Positions 1 to 8,207 of a DNA stretch of 37,095 nt are shown piece after piece. Both the position numbers and the translations under genes were made by a program. The notes below the pieces were generated by a model. The model saw nothing but the letters and a program-made list of their open reading frames with translations. It searched no databases and had not been told where the DNA came from. Source of the DNA: Phycisphaerales bacterium (lineage in GTDB: Bacteria; Planctomycetota; Phycisphaerae; Phycisphaerales; UBA1924); the NCBI GenBank assembly GCA_017640485.1, contig JAEPQP010000011.1, forward strand, positions 1 through 37,095. The letters run 5' to 3'. Each line of letters opens with the position of its first letter. The first letter of the stretch is position 1.

Positions 1-1465
1 GCTTGTCCTGCTCCTGCTTAGTCGCGGCGTCGTAGATCGACTGGTCCACCTTGGAAACGGGTACGAAATTATCATCGCGGATGTAGTTAACCACCGACAG
101 CCCGTTGCACAAGCCGTCAAAGATACAGCTCAGCAACGCATTCGCGCCGAGTCGGGTCGCGCCGTGGTACGCGAAATTAACCTCGCCGAACGCGTAGAGC
201 CCGTTGATGTTGGTCATCGCGTTGTTTGGAGCGCCGACCGTCAAGCCGTGCCCTTGCTCTGAACCCACCGGGATCGGATTCCCAGGCTTGTGCTCAGGCA
301 TCGGCTGCTCTGGTTCGTAATCCCCAGGCGTGTAGGTCGTCCACATGCCGCCCATCGAGTAGTGGACCGCCGGGAAGATCTTCATCGGGGTGTATCGCGG
401 ATCTTCACCCGCGAACTTCTCATAGATATCCAGGATCCCACCGAGTTTCTCGGTCAGGTAGTCCGGGTCCTTGTGGGTCAGGTCGAGATAGACCTGGTTC
501 TGTCCATCAACACCCATTCCTTCGTTGACACAGACATCGAAAATCTCGCGTGTCGCTATGTCGCGCGGAACGAGGTTGCCGTACTTGGGGTAGCGTTCTT
601 CGAGGATGTAATAGCGTTCGTCTTCGGGGATGTCGTTCGGTCTACGGGTATCACCAATCTTCTTGGGAACCCAGACGCGTCCGCCCTCGCCGCGAGCGGA
701 CTCGGACATCAATCGACACTTGTCTGCACCGGGGATCGCGGTCGGGTGGACCTGGATCATCTCCGCGTTGCCGTACCACGCGCCCGCTTGGTAGCAACGC
801 GACGCAGCACCACCGGTGCAGATCACCGAGTTGGTGGACTTCCCGAACACAAGCCCGCAGCCTCCGGTCGCCATGACGACCGCATCGGCGCGGAACGAGC
901 GGATCTGCATCGTCCGCATATCCTGAGCGACGATCCCGACAGCCCGTCTGTTCTCGCCCTCTCCCTCGAGGATGGGGTAGAGGAACTCCCAGTAGTTGTA
1001 CTCAGTCACCTTGCCTTCGGAGACATATCGCCTGGTCTGCTCATCAAGGGCATACAACAGCTGCTGACCGGTCGTTGCGCCTGCAAAGTGGGTCCGCTTG
1101 AACAATGAACCACCGAAAAGACGCAGGTCCCGGTAACCTTCAGAGGAACGGTTGAACGGGACACCCATCCGATCGAGCAGGTCGATGATCTTGGGCGCCC
1201 AGTTGGTCATCTCGAGGACCGGGTGCTGGTCATTGAGGAAGTCGCCCCCGATGAGGGTCTCATCGAAGTGCTGGTACTCTGAGTATCCTTGCTGACGCGC
1301 GACTTCGTTGCACGCGTTGATGCCGCCTTGGGCGCACACAGAGTGTGAGCGTTTGACCGGGACCATCGAGAAGAGGTCTACCGGGACACCCGCTTCAGCG
1401 ATCCGGATGGACGCGGCCAATCCCGCGAGTCCTCCACCGACCACAATCACGCGTTGCTCATTCAT
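1..1465 (-). CDS. sdhA: Succinate dehydrogenase flavoprotein subunit (C-terminus cut by window edge)
   Basis: This is the FAD-carrying subunit of respiratory complex II, which oxidises succinate to fumarate at the inner face of the membrane. I translated it from the minus strand. It begins MNEQRVIVVGGGLAGLAA, a dinucleotide-binding loop at residues 8-18, followed by RSHSVCAQGGIN around residues 39-50, where His41 is the likely covalent FAD attachment site. Later come ESARGEGG and GATRLGANALLS, typical of the capping and active-site region. About 488 codons are visible; the family is usually about 580-650 residues, so the C-terminus lies outside the window. A GAGGAA ribosome-binding site sits just before ATG 1465. 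The gene follows sdhC by 57 bases on the same strand. The iron-sulfur subunit sdhB would be expected beyond the left edge. The resemblance is to the Bacillus-type enzyme rather than the E. coli type. Confidence 0.95.
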   Translation of the reverse strand, partial: MNEQRVIVVGGGLAGLAASIRIAEAGVPVDLFSMVPVKRSHSVCAQGGINACNEVARQQGYSEYQHFDETLIGGDFLNDQHPVLEMTNWAPKIIDLLDRMGVPFNRSSEGYRDLRLFGGSLFKRTHFAGATTGQQLLYALDEQTRRYVSEGKVTEYNYWEFLYPILEGEGENRRAVGIVAQDMRTMQIRSFRADAVVMATGGCGLVFGKSTNSVICTGGAASRCYQAGAWYGNAEMIQVHPTAIPGADKCRLMSESARGEGGRVWVPKKIGDTRRPNDIPEDERYYILEERYPKYGNLVPRDIATREIFDVCVNEGMGVDGQNQVYLDLTHKDPDYLTEKLGGILDIYEKFAGEDPRYTPMKIFPAVHYSMGGMWTTYTPGDYEPEQPMPEHKPGNPIPVGSEQGHGLTVGAPNNAMTNINGLYAFGEVNFAYHGATRLGANALLSCIFDGLCNGLSVVNYIRDDNFVPVSKVDQSIYDAATKQEQDK

Positions 1466-1522
1466 TTCGATTCCTCTTTCGTCTTCAGAACTGGATTCGT
1501 TGCTGTTTGTTGGTGGATGCGG

Positions 1523-2419
1523 TTAGCCCTCTGGATCGATCTCATCGATGATCGACGCGTCGTTGTGTCCCGCGTGTTCCTGACCATCAACAACCCCCTC
1601 GACCGGTTCAACATGCGATCCATGGAGGTGTGCTTCAACGGCACGCGCCTCGTCGTAGTTGATCATCATCGCGCCCGCGAGCGCTCCCCACGCCGCGAAC
1701 ATCAGACCCACAGCGGTCGCCGCACAGACATAGCCCCACTTCTTCTGTGCGTTCTCAGACACCGTCAACCCCCAAGTAATCGCCGCGGTCCAGAGCCCGT
1801 TGGCAAAGTGGAAGACCAGCAGCGATACGCCGAGGAAGTAGAACAGGGATACGACCAGCCCCATCGCGGTCCAGCCTTCTGTGGAGCCTTGCAGCGCCGC
1901 TGCGAGCGTCGAGGCGCTCCAGTCGTGCGACCACTTGGTTCCCGATGGGACAAGGAAAGTCCATCCCCAGCGGAGCGTTGCGACGTGATAGAAAATGAAC
2001 GCGATCCCGAAATATCCCGACCAACGCTGGAGCGAGTATCGGAGGTTGTCTTGGTGCTTGTATCGCGGGAGATTGCCGTGCCCGCCGAGTGCGTAGTAGA
2101 AGCCGAGGATCGAGTGGAACGCGATCGCGAGCCAGAGGGTGACCTCGATCAGGAACAGGTGCGGGACCTGCGTATTGATCCAGGTCACTTCGTGCGCGAA
2201 GTACTCGACACCACCCTCGCTGATGTTGAGTCCCTCGCCCTTGCCGCGACCTTTGAGTGCGAACCAGCCCCAAGCGAGCGAGGAGTTGGTGACGAGGTGC
2301 GCGATCAGGAAGACCCCGATCGGGAGGATGCCCGTCAGCGAGTGGAGTCTCCGGATAAGGAACTGATTGCGTTCCATGAAGCTCTGATCGGACGGGCTGC
2401 TGCTTGAAATTGTGCTCAC
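1523..2419 (-). CDS. sdhC: Succinate dehydrogenase cytochrome b558 subunit
   Basis: This is the single large membrane anchor of a Bacillus-type succinate dehydrogenase, which carries haem and passes electrons to quinone. The 298-residue protein has five hydrophobic segments, near residues 30-45, 86-108, 135-155, 185-210 and 228-252. Histidines that could ligate two haems lie in or next to them: His26 (RRLHSLTG), His41, His87, His102, His145 (FYHVATLRWG) and His204. The start is GTG 2419, with GGAG nine bases upstream. An ATG five bases earlier is out of frame and stops at once. The acidic, His-containing C-terminal tail (about residues 258-298) is longer than usual. The gene heads an operon with sdhA. 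The assignment rests on the overall pattern and the neighbour. Confidence 0.93.
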   Translation of the reverse strand: MSTISSSSPSDQSFMERNQFLIRRLHSLTGILPIGVFLIAHLVTNSSLAWGWFALKGRGKGEGLNISEGGVEYFAHEVTWINTQVPHLFLIEVTLWLAIAFHSILGFYYALGGHGNLPRYKHQDNLRYSLQRWSGYFGIAFIFYHVATLRWGWTFLVPSGTKWSHDWSASTLAAALQGSTEGWTAMGLVVSLFYFLGVSLLVFHFANGLWTAAITWGLTVSENAQKKWGYVCAATAVGLMFAAWGALAGAMMINYDEARAVEAHLHGSHVEPVEGVVDGQEHAGHNDASIIDEIDPEG

Positions 2420-2515
2420 GGCATTGCTCCGGAGGTCGAATGGATCGTTGTCAATGACCCGTATCGGTTCAAACGGGCCGATTCCGCCATGGAAGGCGTC
2501 GAGAGGGGGAACGGG

Positions 2516-2998
2516 TCAGGTGATCTTGAGATCAGGACCACCCGCTGCGGGTCCACCGGCCGCGCCGGGCTGACCCTGCATCTGCTCAAGTGTTCCATCC
2601 TGAGCAGCTTGTGCGACCGCTTTAGAAACCTCAACGAACTGATGCTGAAGCTCCGTAACGGCTTGATTGAGCATGGTTTCCTCTTCCTCGCTCAGATTGC
2701 CCTTGGTTTTCTCTTGGACAACGCTCAGAAGATCAATATTCAGACGAGCAACATCGAGCGAAACCATCGCTTTGCCCGATTGATCAGGGAACGCCCCCAT
2801 GTACATCAGCGCCTGGGTCGCAAGCATGGAAACGAGTTCCTTGAACCCGAGCTTCTCAGGAAGACCGTCGATCCCACCCGATTGGGCGGCTTTCTCGGCT
2901 CTTTCCTGCTCCTGAGCAGCAAGTTTTGCTTTCTCGGCTTGTGCAGACGACTTCCAGTCGTCGTCGATGATAATCTTAGATTGATCGGAGTCGGTCAT
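2516..2998 (-). CDS. DUF1844 domain protein
   Basis: A 160-residue soluble protein of the DUF1844 family, whose function is unknown. After an acidic, Lys/Ala/Glu-rich N-terminus (residues 1-45) comes the conserved core at about residues 50-110: FKELVSMLATQALMYMGAF, then VARLNIDLLSVVQEKTKGNLSEEEE. The tail is Gly/Ala/Pro-rich. DUF1844 proteins are often found near translation or respiratory genes, but that does not define a role. Two in-frame ATGs compete. The one at 2998 lies nine bases after AAAGAGG, whereas the one at 3007 abuts that sequence directly, so 2998 is chosen. It lies 96 bases upstream of sdhC on the same strand and may share transcripts with it. It is divergent from the lipoprotein gene at 3034. 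Confidence 0.85.
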   Translation of the reverse strand: MTDSDQSKIIIDDDWKSSAQAEKAKLAAQEQERAEKAAQSGGIDGLPEKLGFKELVSMLATQALMYMGAFPDQSGKAMVSLDVARLNIDLLSVVQEKTKGNLSEEEETMLNQAVTELQHQFVEVSKAVAQAAQDGTLEQMQGQPGAAGGPAAGGPDLKIT

Positions 2999-3022
2999 TG
3001 GGTGCATCCTCTTTGGTTGGTG

Positions 3023-3028
3023 TATCCT
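3023..3028 (+). promoter_or_regulatory. Candidate -10 box (TATCCT), leaderless arrangement
   Basis: TATCCT lies five bases before ATG 3034 in a 35-base divergent gap, and there is no convincing Shine-Dalgarno sequence. The geometry predicts a transcript starting at or next to the start codon. No clear -35 box is visible. The same spacing recurs before other genes in the window. Confidence 0.5.
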
Positions 3029-3033
3029 AGGGC

Positions 3034-4344
3034 ATGAAACGGAGTCTGAGGTTGTATTTACACGCATTCGAGAACACATTCTGTAAGCGCTTCCTCCCGA
3101 TCGCAACAATCGCGGGACTCGCGATTTCCAGCGGCTGCACAAGCAACAAAATCGCCGGGAACCGTGAGGATAACCCGACCCCGATCAACATCGCCGACTT
3201 CAGAGCCGACCCCAATGAACCGGTCCTTCCGGAGACTGAGATCGCGTCTCAAGAGAGCGATGAAGAATCCAACGCAGACCCTTCGTCTGGATCGGATCCG
3301 AGCACCGATGGATTCGCTCAACGCATCGATTCGGATACACCATCAACCTCCGTCAGTGCTCCGATTCTCAGCGGGACCGATGGGTTCGAGTTCCTCGACG
3401 CAAAGGTCGGTGACATCAGCGGCCACCCGATCTATGTATCGAGTTTCTTCGAGCCGATCAAGGACCGTTTGATCGCATCCGCGAACCAGAAAGACCTCCG
3501 CGGGTGGCGCAACGACGCGATCGACATCGTTAAGAACAGACTCGATGGGATCATCTATGACGAGCTGCTCAGAGCGGAGACCATCGCGGCACTCACACCC
3601 AAGCAGCGCGTCGGTCTGCAGTCTTTCCTGAGTGATTTCCGATCCAACATCCTCTCCGAGAACCTCGGCAGCGCCCAGCTCGCGAACCAGCGCATCCTCG
3701 AGAACCAAGGGATCACCCTCGACGAAGCGCTGCGCCAAAAAGAGCTCGACACGCTCGTTGGTCTCACGCTCTACCAAGAGATCAACCAACGCATCAACAT
3801 CTCCTGGCGCGACATCAAGCAGCGCTATGAACGCGACATCGATCGATTCCAACCCCCACCAACCGTTGTGCTCCAGGTCATCCGGGTCTTGGAGCCGGAG
3901 GGTGAGCTTGTCGATTCCATCACCCAACGCTTGAATGAGGGTGAGGATTTCGCTGAGATCGCGTCGTCGGAGATCAACACCTTCAACAACGACACCCAAG
4001 GGATCATCGAGGTCCAGATCGAGGACGAGTTCGGGAGCACCGAGTTCTTCGCACCCGAACCGCTCAACGAAGCGGTGTGGTCCCTTAAGCAAGGAGACTG
4101 GACCGGCCCTGTCTCACTGGGAAATGCAAACTTCTGGATCCTGTACGCAGACAGGATTCAGGACTCCAAGACACTCTATGAAGCTCAGATTCAACTCAAA
4201 CGCGAGCTCGAAACGGAACGACGAGAAATAGAGCGTGCGGAGTTTCTGACTGATCTGATCGAGCGTGCCCGAGTTTCGAGCCGGGATGAGATCCTGCTCC
4301 GCTTGCTCTACATCGCCGAGCAGCAATACGGCCCGAAGAGCTGA
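3034..4344 (+). CDS. Lipoprotein with PpiC/SurA-type peptidyl-prolyl isomerase domain
   Basis: A 436-residue predicted lipoprotein. A basic N-terminus is followed by a hydrophobic stretch and a lipobox-like AISSGC with Cys35, then an acidic Ser/Asp-rich linker to about residue 110. The remainder looks like a SurA/PrsA-style chaperone. There is a helical region (about 115-270), then a parvulin-like domain (about 275-385) starting PPTVVLQVIRVL and containing EGEDFAEIAS and a late 'LKQGDWTGPVSLGNANFWIL' segment that matches the usual end of the rotamase fold. A helical tail follows. A role in folding exported proteins on the outer face of the inner membrane is inferred. The rotamase domain is diverged, so enzymatic activity is not assured. 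It lies two bases upstream of the yraN-like gene. Confidence 0.75.
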   Translation: MKRSLRLYLHAFENTFCKRFLPIATIAGLAISSGCTSNKIAGNREDNPTPINIADFRADPNEPVLPETEIASQESDEESNADPSSGSDPSTDGFAQRIDSDTPSTSVSAPILSGTDGFEFLDAKVGDISGHPIYVSSFFEPIKDRLIASANQKDLRGWRNDAIDIVKNRLDGIIYDELLRAETIAALTPKQRVGLQSFLSDFRSNILSENLGSAQLANQRILENQGITLDEALRQKELDTLVGLTLYQEINQRINISWRDIKQRYERDIDRFQPPPTVVLQVIRVLEPEGELVDSITQRLNEGEDFAEIASSEINTFNNDTQGIIEVQIEDEFGSTEFFAPEPLNEAVWSLKQGDWTGPVSLGNANFWILYADRIQDSKTLYEAQIQLKRELETERREIERAEFLTDLIERARVSSRDEILLRLLYIAEQQYGPKS

Positions 4345-4346
4345 GC

Positions 4347-4751
4347 ATGCTCCGGAGCGTGCTACGAATGCTCTCCCCGACCCGATCCGTGTGGATCCGC
4401 GGCGAAGACGCCGCAGCGAAACACATGAAACGCGCCGGATTCAGAATCCTCGAACGCAACGCTCGATTCCCGATGGGGGAGATCGACATCGTATGCCTTG
4501 AACCTAAATCAAGCACCCTCGTGATCGTCGAGGTCAAAGCACGGATGATCAGCCCGAACCCCGCCCGCCGGATCGATCCAGAAGCCAACATCACCAGCGC
4601 CAAAAAAGCCAAGCTCCGCACGCTCGCGCAAGCCGCTCAGCGGAGCAACCGGTATCCCAGCAAGGGGATCCGCATCGATGTCATCGCTGTGGAGTTCGTT
4701 GAAGGCCAGTCCAAGCCCGTCGCACTCCGACACTACGAATCCGCGGTCTGA
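4347..4751 (+). CDS. UPF0102/YraN family protein (nuclease-fold)
   Basis: A 134-residue member of the YraN (UPF0102) family, which has a restriction-endonuclease-like fold and no established function. The expected core is present: Glu20 in GEDAAAKHM, MGEIDIVC with Glu45 and Asp47, and IVEVKAR with Glu62 and Lys64, giving an intact D...ExK-like set. Length is normal for the family. ATG 4347 follows the upstream stop by two bases (TGAGCATG), so it is probably co-transcribed and translationally coupled with the isomerase gene. Its last 19 bases overlap the 3' end of the convergent histidine kinase gene. Confidence 0.88.
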   Translation: MLRSVLRMLSPTRSVWIRGEDAAAKHMKRAGFRILERNARFPMGEIDIVCLEPKSSTLVIVEVKARMISPNPARRIDPEANITSAKKAKLRTLAQAAQRSNRYPSKGIRIDVIAVEFVEGQSKPVALRHYESAV

Positions 4752-6448
4752 ACCTCGGTATCCTCAACCGACTCCCCATCCCCGCTGTCATCATCAAACG
4801 CATCCACCTGTGTCCCATTGATCGCGGGCGGCCGCAGAGCACCGCGGAACTTCGCTTCGAGCTTGGTTTCTTCGAGGATGGTCTCATCGAGTTTGGTTGG
4901 GAGGATCACCGAGAACATCGAACCCGAACCGATCTCGGAAACCAGCTGGATCTCCCCCTGCAGCAGACGCGTCAACTCCGACACAATCGCGAGCCCCAAC
5001 CCCGTCCCGGCGTGGGCACGTGTATGCGACGAATCAACCTGCTGGAACTTGTCAAAGATCTTCTTCTGATCATCGGGCGCGATCCCCTGACCGTTGTCGA
5101 TCACCGATACACGCAGCCGATCCGTTTCACTGTCGTCGTCCGGAAGACGCTCGGCACGGAGCGTGATCTCGCCCGGCTTACCCGTCGCGCTCTCACCCGT
5201 AAACTTCACAGCGTTCGAGAGCAGATTGAACACGATCTGCTGGAACTTCTTCGCATCGGTCTCGACGATCGGGATGTCCTCCGCGAGATCCAGCAGGACC
5301 TTGATGTCTTTCTTGCGCGCAAGCGGGTGGATGAGCCCGACCAGTGCTTGGCAGGTATCGCTGATGTTCATTGGACCGATGTTGAGCTCGACGCGTCCCG
5401 CTTCGATCTTCGCCATCTCCAGCAGTGACTCGATCATTTCCAGAAGCGTGCGTCCCGCAGAGACGATATTGACCAGATACCGCTCCCGCTTGGAAACTTC
5501 CTCCGGATCGAGCCCCGATCCGTTGTCACCTTGCTCCGCGCTGTCAGCGACCTCCCGGCGGACGATCTCGAGCAGCAGCTCCGCGAATCCAATGATCGCG
5601 TTGAGCGGCGTGCGCAGCTCGTGCGAGACACTCGCGAGGAACTCCCCCTTCAATCGAGCCGACTCGAACAACGCAACATTCGCTTGCGAGAGTTCCGCGA
5701 GCTTGATATCCATCGCGGCATTCGCGCCCCGGAGCTGATCCTGCTGACGCTGGAGCTCCGTGAGCATGAGGTTGATGGTCTCCGCGAGTTCTTCAAACTC
5801 ATCACCCGTCGCAATCGTTGATCGGATATCCAGGTTCCCGTCTCGCACCTTCTCAGCGGTCTTCTGAAGCGAGAGCACGGGCTTCAAAATAAGTTTCTCC
5901 GTGATCCATGCGAACACCACCAACGCGACCGCAAGGACCACCACCCCCGCCGCGACGACATACAGCAGGTTGATCACCATCAACCACCCCGCGCCCGCGG
6001 ATCGGTGCTCGATCAACACAATCGACTCCGCCGAGCCCGTTTCATCCCGAATGATGTGCGCGAACCGGTAGAGCCTGCTCCAACCAACCCAGTCCGAATC
6101 GAAGTACTCGATCCGATTCTCAGATCGCTCGAATCGATCGAGTGACCTGTCGATGAACGGGTTTTCATCGCGAGCCGCGTTGGCTTGCTCGATCGTCATC
6201 GGGGTGATGACCGCGCCCCCCGCTTCGATCGGGACGCCATCCATCTCGTGCTCTTCGAGCATCCAGGTCGCGTAGACGGATCGTGCGAGCGAGCGTTCCC
6301 CTGATCCGACCAGCCCGTTCATACGCAGGAGCGGGAGCGAGAGCGCGATTGTGATGATCAGCGCCGACGCAGCACCGAACAGCAGCAGACACTTGCTCGC
6401 CAGCGCCAGATCTGAAAACCACGCTCTGATATCATCGATCGTCGTCAC
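4733..6448 (-). CDS. Membrane sensor histidine kinase
   Basis: A 571-residue two-component sensor. Transmembrane helices lie at about residues 20-42 and 155-181, flanking an extracytoplasmic sensor of about 110 residues with no recognised fold. A HAMP domain (about 182-235) and a short coiled coil follow. The HisKA domain has SVSHELRTPLN with phospho-acceptor His276. The ATPase domain has the N box around Asn412 (FNLLSNAVKF), DNGQGI at 451-456 and GTGLGLAI at 481-488, so it should be catalytically competent. An acidic tail of about 50 residues follows the kinase core. Between HisKA and the N box is a Glu/Ser-rich insert (about 300-320). No cognate response regulator is adjacent. The start is GTG 6448, six bases after a TACACT box and without a Shine-Dalgarno sequence. 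Confidence 0.93.
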   Translation of the reverse strand: MTTIDDIRAWFSDLALASKCLLLFGAASALIITIALSLPLLRMNGLVGSGERSLARSVYATWMLEEHEMDGVPIEAGGAVITPMTIEQANAARDENPFIDRSLDRFERSENRIEYFDSDWVGWSRLYRFAHIIRDETGSAESIVLIEHRSAGAGWLMVINLLYVVAAGVVVLAVALVVFAWITEKLILKPVLSLQKTAEKVRDGNLDIRSTIATGDEFEELAETINLMLTELQRQQDQLRGANAAMDIKLAELSQANVALFESARLKGEFLASVSHELRTPLNAIIGFAELLLEIVRREVADSAEQGDNGSGLDPEEVSKRERYLVNIVSAGRTLLEMIESLLEMAKIEAGRVELNIGPMNISDTCQALVGLIHPLARKKDIKVLLDLAEDIPIVETDAKKFQQIVFNLLSNAVKFTGESATGKPGEITLRAERLPDDDSETDRLRVSVIDNGQGIAPDDQKKIFDKFQQVDSSHTRAHAGTGLGLAIVSELTRLLQGEIQLVSEIGSGSMFSVILPTKLDETILEETKLEAKFRGALRPPAINGTQVDAFDDDSGDGESVEDTEVQTADS

Positions 6449-6454
6449 AACACG

Positions 6455-6460
6455 AGTGTA
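6455..6460 (-). promoter_or_regulatory. Candidate -10 box (TACACT) for the histidine kinase
   Basis: On the minus strand TACACT lies six bases before GTG 6448. It fits the leaderless spacing seen elsewhere and is half of a back-to-back pair with the miaB box in a 72-base divergent gap. There is no obvious -35. Confidence 0.5.
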
Positions 6461-6505
6461 TCACTCAAGTCCCCTTCCTGCCGGGCTTTCGGGCGTTTCA
6501 GCGCG

Positions 6506-6511
6506 TACACT
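6506..6511 (+). promoter_or_regulatory. Candidate -10 box (TACACT) for miaB
   Basis: TACACT lies nine bases before ATG 6521, with no Shine-Dalgarno sequence between them. Transcription would begin within about three bases of the start codon. This is the longest spacing in the set. Confidence 0.45.
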
Positions 6512-6520
6512 CGTTGTCCT

Positions 6521-8179
6521 ATGGCGAGTAAATCAGTCTATTTAGAGACCTTCGGTTGCCAGATGAACGAGCTCGATTCCGAGCTCGTTGCCGGCGCGCT
6601 GACCGGTCTCGGATACCGGTTCACCACCGCCGCGGACGACGCGGACATTGTGCTCTACAACACCTGTTCTGTTCGCGAGCGCGCCGAGCAGAAGGTCTGG
6701 TCGCGGCTTGGAGAAATGAAGCACCGAAAAAACGACCAGCCCGATCTCGTCGTCGGCGTGCTCGGATGCATGGCTGAGCGTGACGGGAAAGACCTCATCT
6801 CCAGGATGCCGGTCGTCGATCTCATGTGCGGCCCCGCCGAACTCGACAAACTCCCCGAACTGCTCGACAACGCCGTGCGCACCAAAGCATCCCTCGCAGA
6901 GTCCGACCCGCAAGTCGCGATCCGGAGATCCGCAAAGCAGGTGGCGCTCCAAGGCAATGCGTCGCGCCGATCGTCCACACTCTCTGCAGCAGGAGATTCG
7001 CTCGAATCACTCGATCTCGGACGCATGATCTCCCCAGTCGATTTCGATGGACGGCGATCCGCGTATGTCCGCATCACGCGTGGATGCAACAAGTTCTGCA
7101 CCTACTGCGTCGTCCCCCACACCCGCGGCGCGGAGATCCATCGTCCACCTGAGCACATCATCGACGAGATCAAAGCCCTCGCTGATACCGGCGTCGTCGA
7201 GATCACGCTGCTCGGACAAACCGTCAACCACTACCGCTTCGAGCACGATTCCGCGGTCACCCTCGACGGCGTCGTGCAACCCCAGAAGGGACGCGCCTAC
7301 AAGGGATCGCACAACCGCGACTCCTTCGCCGGGGAGAACACAACGACCTTCGCGGATCTGCTCTACCGCATCCACGAGGAGGTCCCCGCGATCCAGCGCC
7401 TCCGGTTCGTCACAAGCTATCCACGCGACTTCGGAGACGATGTGCTCCAGGTCATCCGCGATTGCTCCCGCATCTGCAGATTCATCCATGTCCCCGCGCA
7501 GACCGGGTCCGATCGGATGCTCAAGATGATGAATCGTGGACACACGATCTCCGAGTACTACGAGTTCATCGACCGCTGCAACGAGTACCTCCACCAGCCC
7601 GAGATCGGTCGCCCACTCATGCTCGGCGGGGACATCATCGTTGGATTCCCGACCGAAACCGAGGAAGACCACGAACTCACCAAGGAACTCCTGATCCGAA
7701 GCAAGTACAAAAACTGCTTCATCTTCAAATACTCCCCGCGACCCGGCACTGTCGCGTACGACAAAATCCCGGACGACATCCCCGACGAGATCAAACGCCG
7801 ACGCAACAACGAACTCCTCGATCTGCAAACGGACATCTCCGACACCATCGCTCAGGAACAAGTCGGAGGCGAGTTCGATATCTTCGTCGAGGGGTTGTCC
7901 CGCCGTGAGCATCGCAAGCGTGGAACCGAAGTCAAACCCGGATCCGGGATGGTCGGGATCACGATCGGTGGAGCCGATCCCAACGCAACGCTCGCTGTAC
8001 TTGATCAAGACATCTCGGAACCAACCGTCCAGATGTCCGGCAGAACCGACGGTGATCTGATCGTGTTCTTCGATGTTCCGACCGATGCCGTGAAACTCCC
8101 GAGCGAATACATCGGACAGATCGTCCGCGCCAAGATCACGAGCGCGGACAAGCTGACCCTTTCAGGCGAGCTGATTTAA
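6521..8179 (+). CDS. miaB: tRNA-2-methylthio-N6-dimethylallyladenosine synthase
   Basis: MiaB is a radical-SAM methylthiotransferase that adds the ms2 group to i6A37 of tRNAs. The 552-residue protein has all six expected cysteines. Cys13 (TFGCQMN), Cys49 (YNTCSVRE) and Cys83 (GVLGCMAERDG) belong to the N-terminal UPF0004 cluster, and Cys189, Cys193 and Cys196 form the radical-SAM CxxxCxxC motif in RITRGCNKFCTYCVVPHTRG. The substrate and SAM region includes LLGQTVNHY and a HVPAQTGS motif (usually HxPxQSGS). The C-terminal part (about 450-552) occupies the TRAM position but is weakly recognisable. It is longer than E. coli MiaB (474 residues) because of a linker of about 30 residues before the radical-SAM motif and an insert at about 241-275. 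No i6A synthase (miaA) gene is nearby. Confidence 0.94.
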   Translation: MASKSVYLETFGCQMNELDSELVAGALTGLGYRFTTAADDADIVLYNTCSVRERAEQKVWSRLGEMKHRKNDQPDLVVGVLGCMAERDGKDLISRMPVVDLMCGPAELDKLPELLDNAVRTKASLAESDPQVAIRRSAKQVALQGNASRRSSTLSAAGDSLESLDLGRMISPVDFDGRRSAYVRITRGCNKFCTYCVVPHTRGAEIHRPPEHIIDEIKALADTGVVEITLLGQTVNHYRFEHDSAVTLDGVVQPQKGRAYKGSHNRDSFAGENTTTFADLLYRIHEEVPAIQRLRFVTSYPRDFGDDVLQVIRDCSRICRFIHVPAQTGSDRMLKMMNRGHTISEYYEFIDRCNEYLHQPEIGRPLMLGGDIIVGFPTETEEDHELTKELLIRSKYKNCFIFKYSPRPGTVAYDKIPDDIPDEIKRRRNNELLDLQTDISDTIAQEQVGGEFDIFVEGLSRREHRKRGTEVKPGSGMVGITIGGADPNATLAVLDQDISEPTVQMSGRTDGDLIVFFDVPTDAVKLPSEYIGQIVRAKITSADKLTLSGELI

Positions 8180-8207
8180 TCTTCTCTCACACACCTCAGG
8201 CACACCC

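Noticed and set aside
7007-8008. 333-codon minus-strand frame opposite miaB, and similar long frames opposite polA (27393-28253, 28275-29120)
   Set aside because: These are frame shadows of GC-rich coding sequence. The translations are rich in Asp, Val, Gly and Arg with no domain, and the opposing frames are certain genes.
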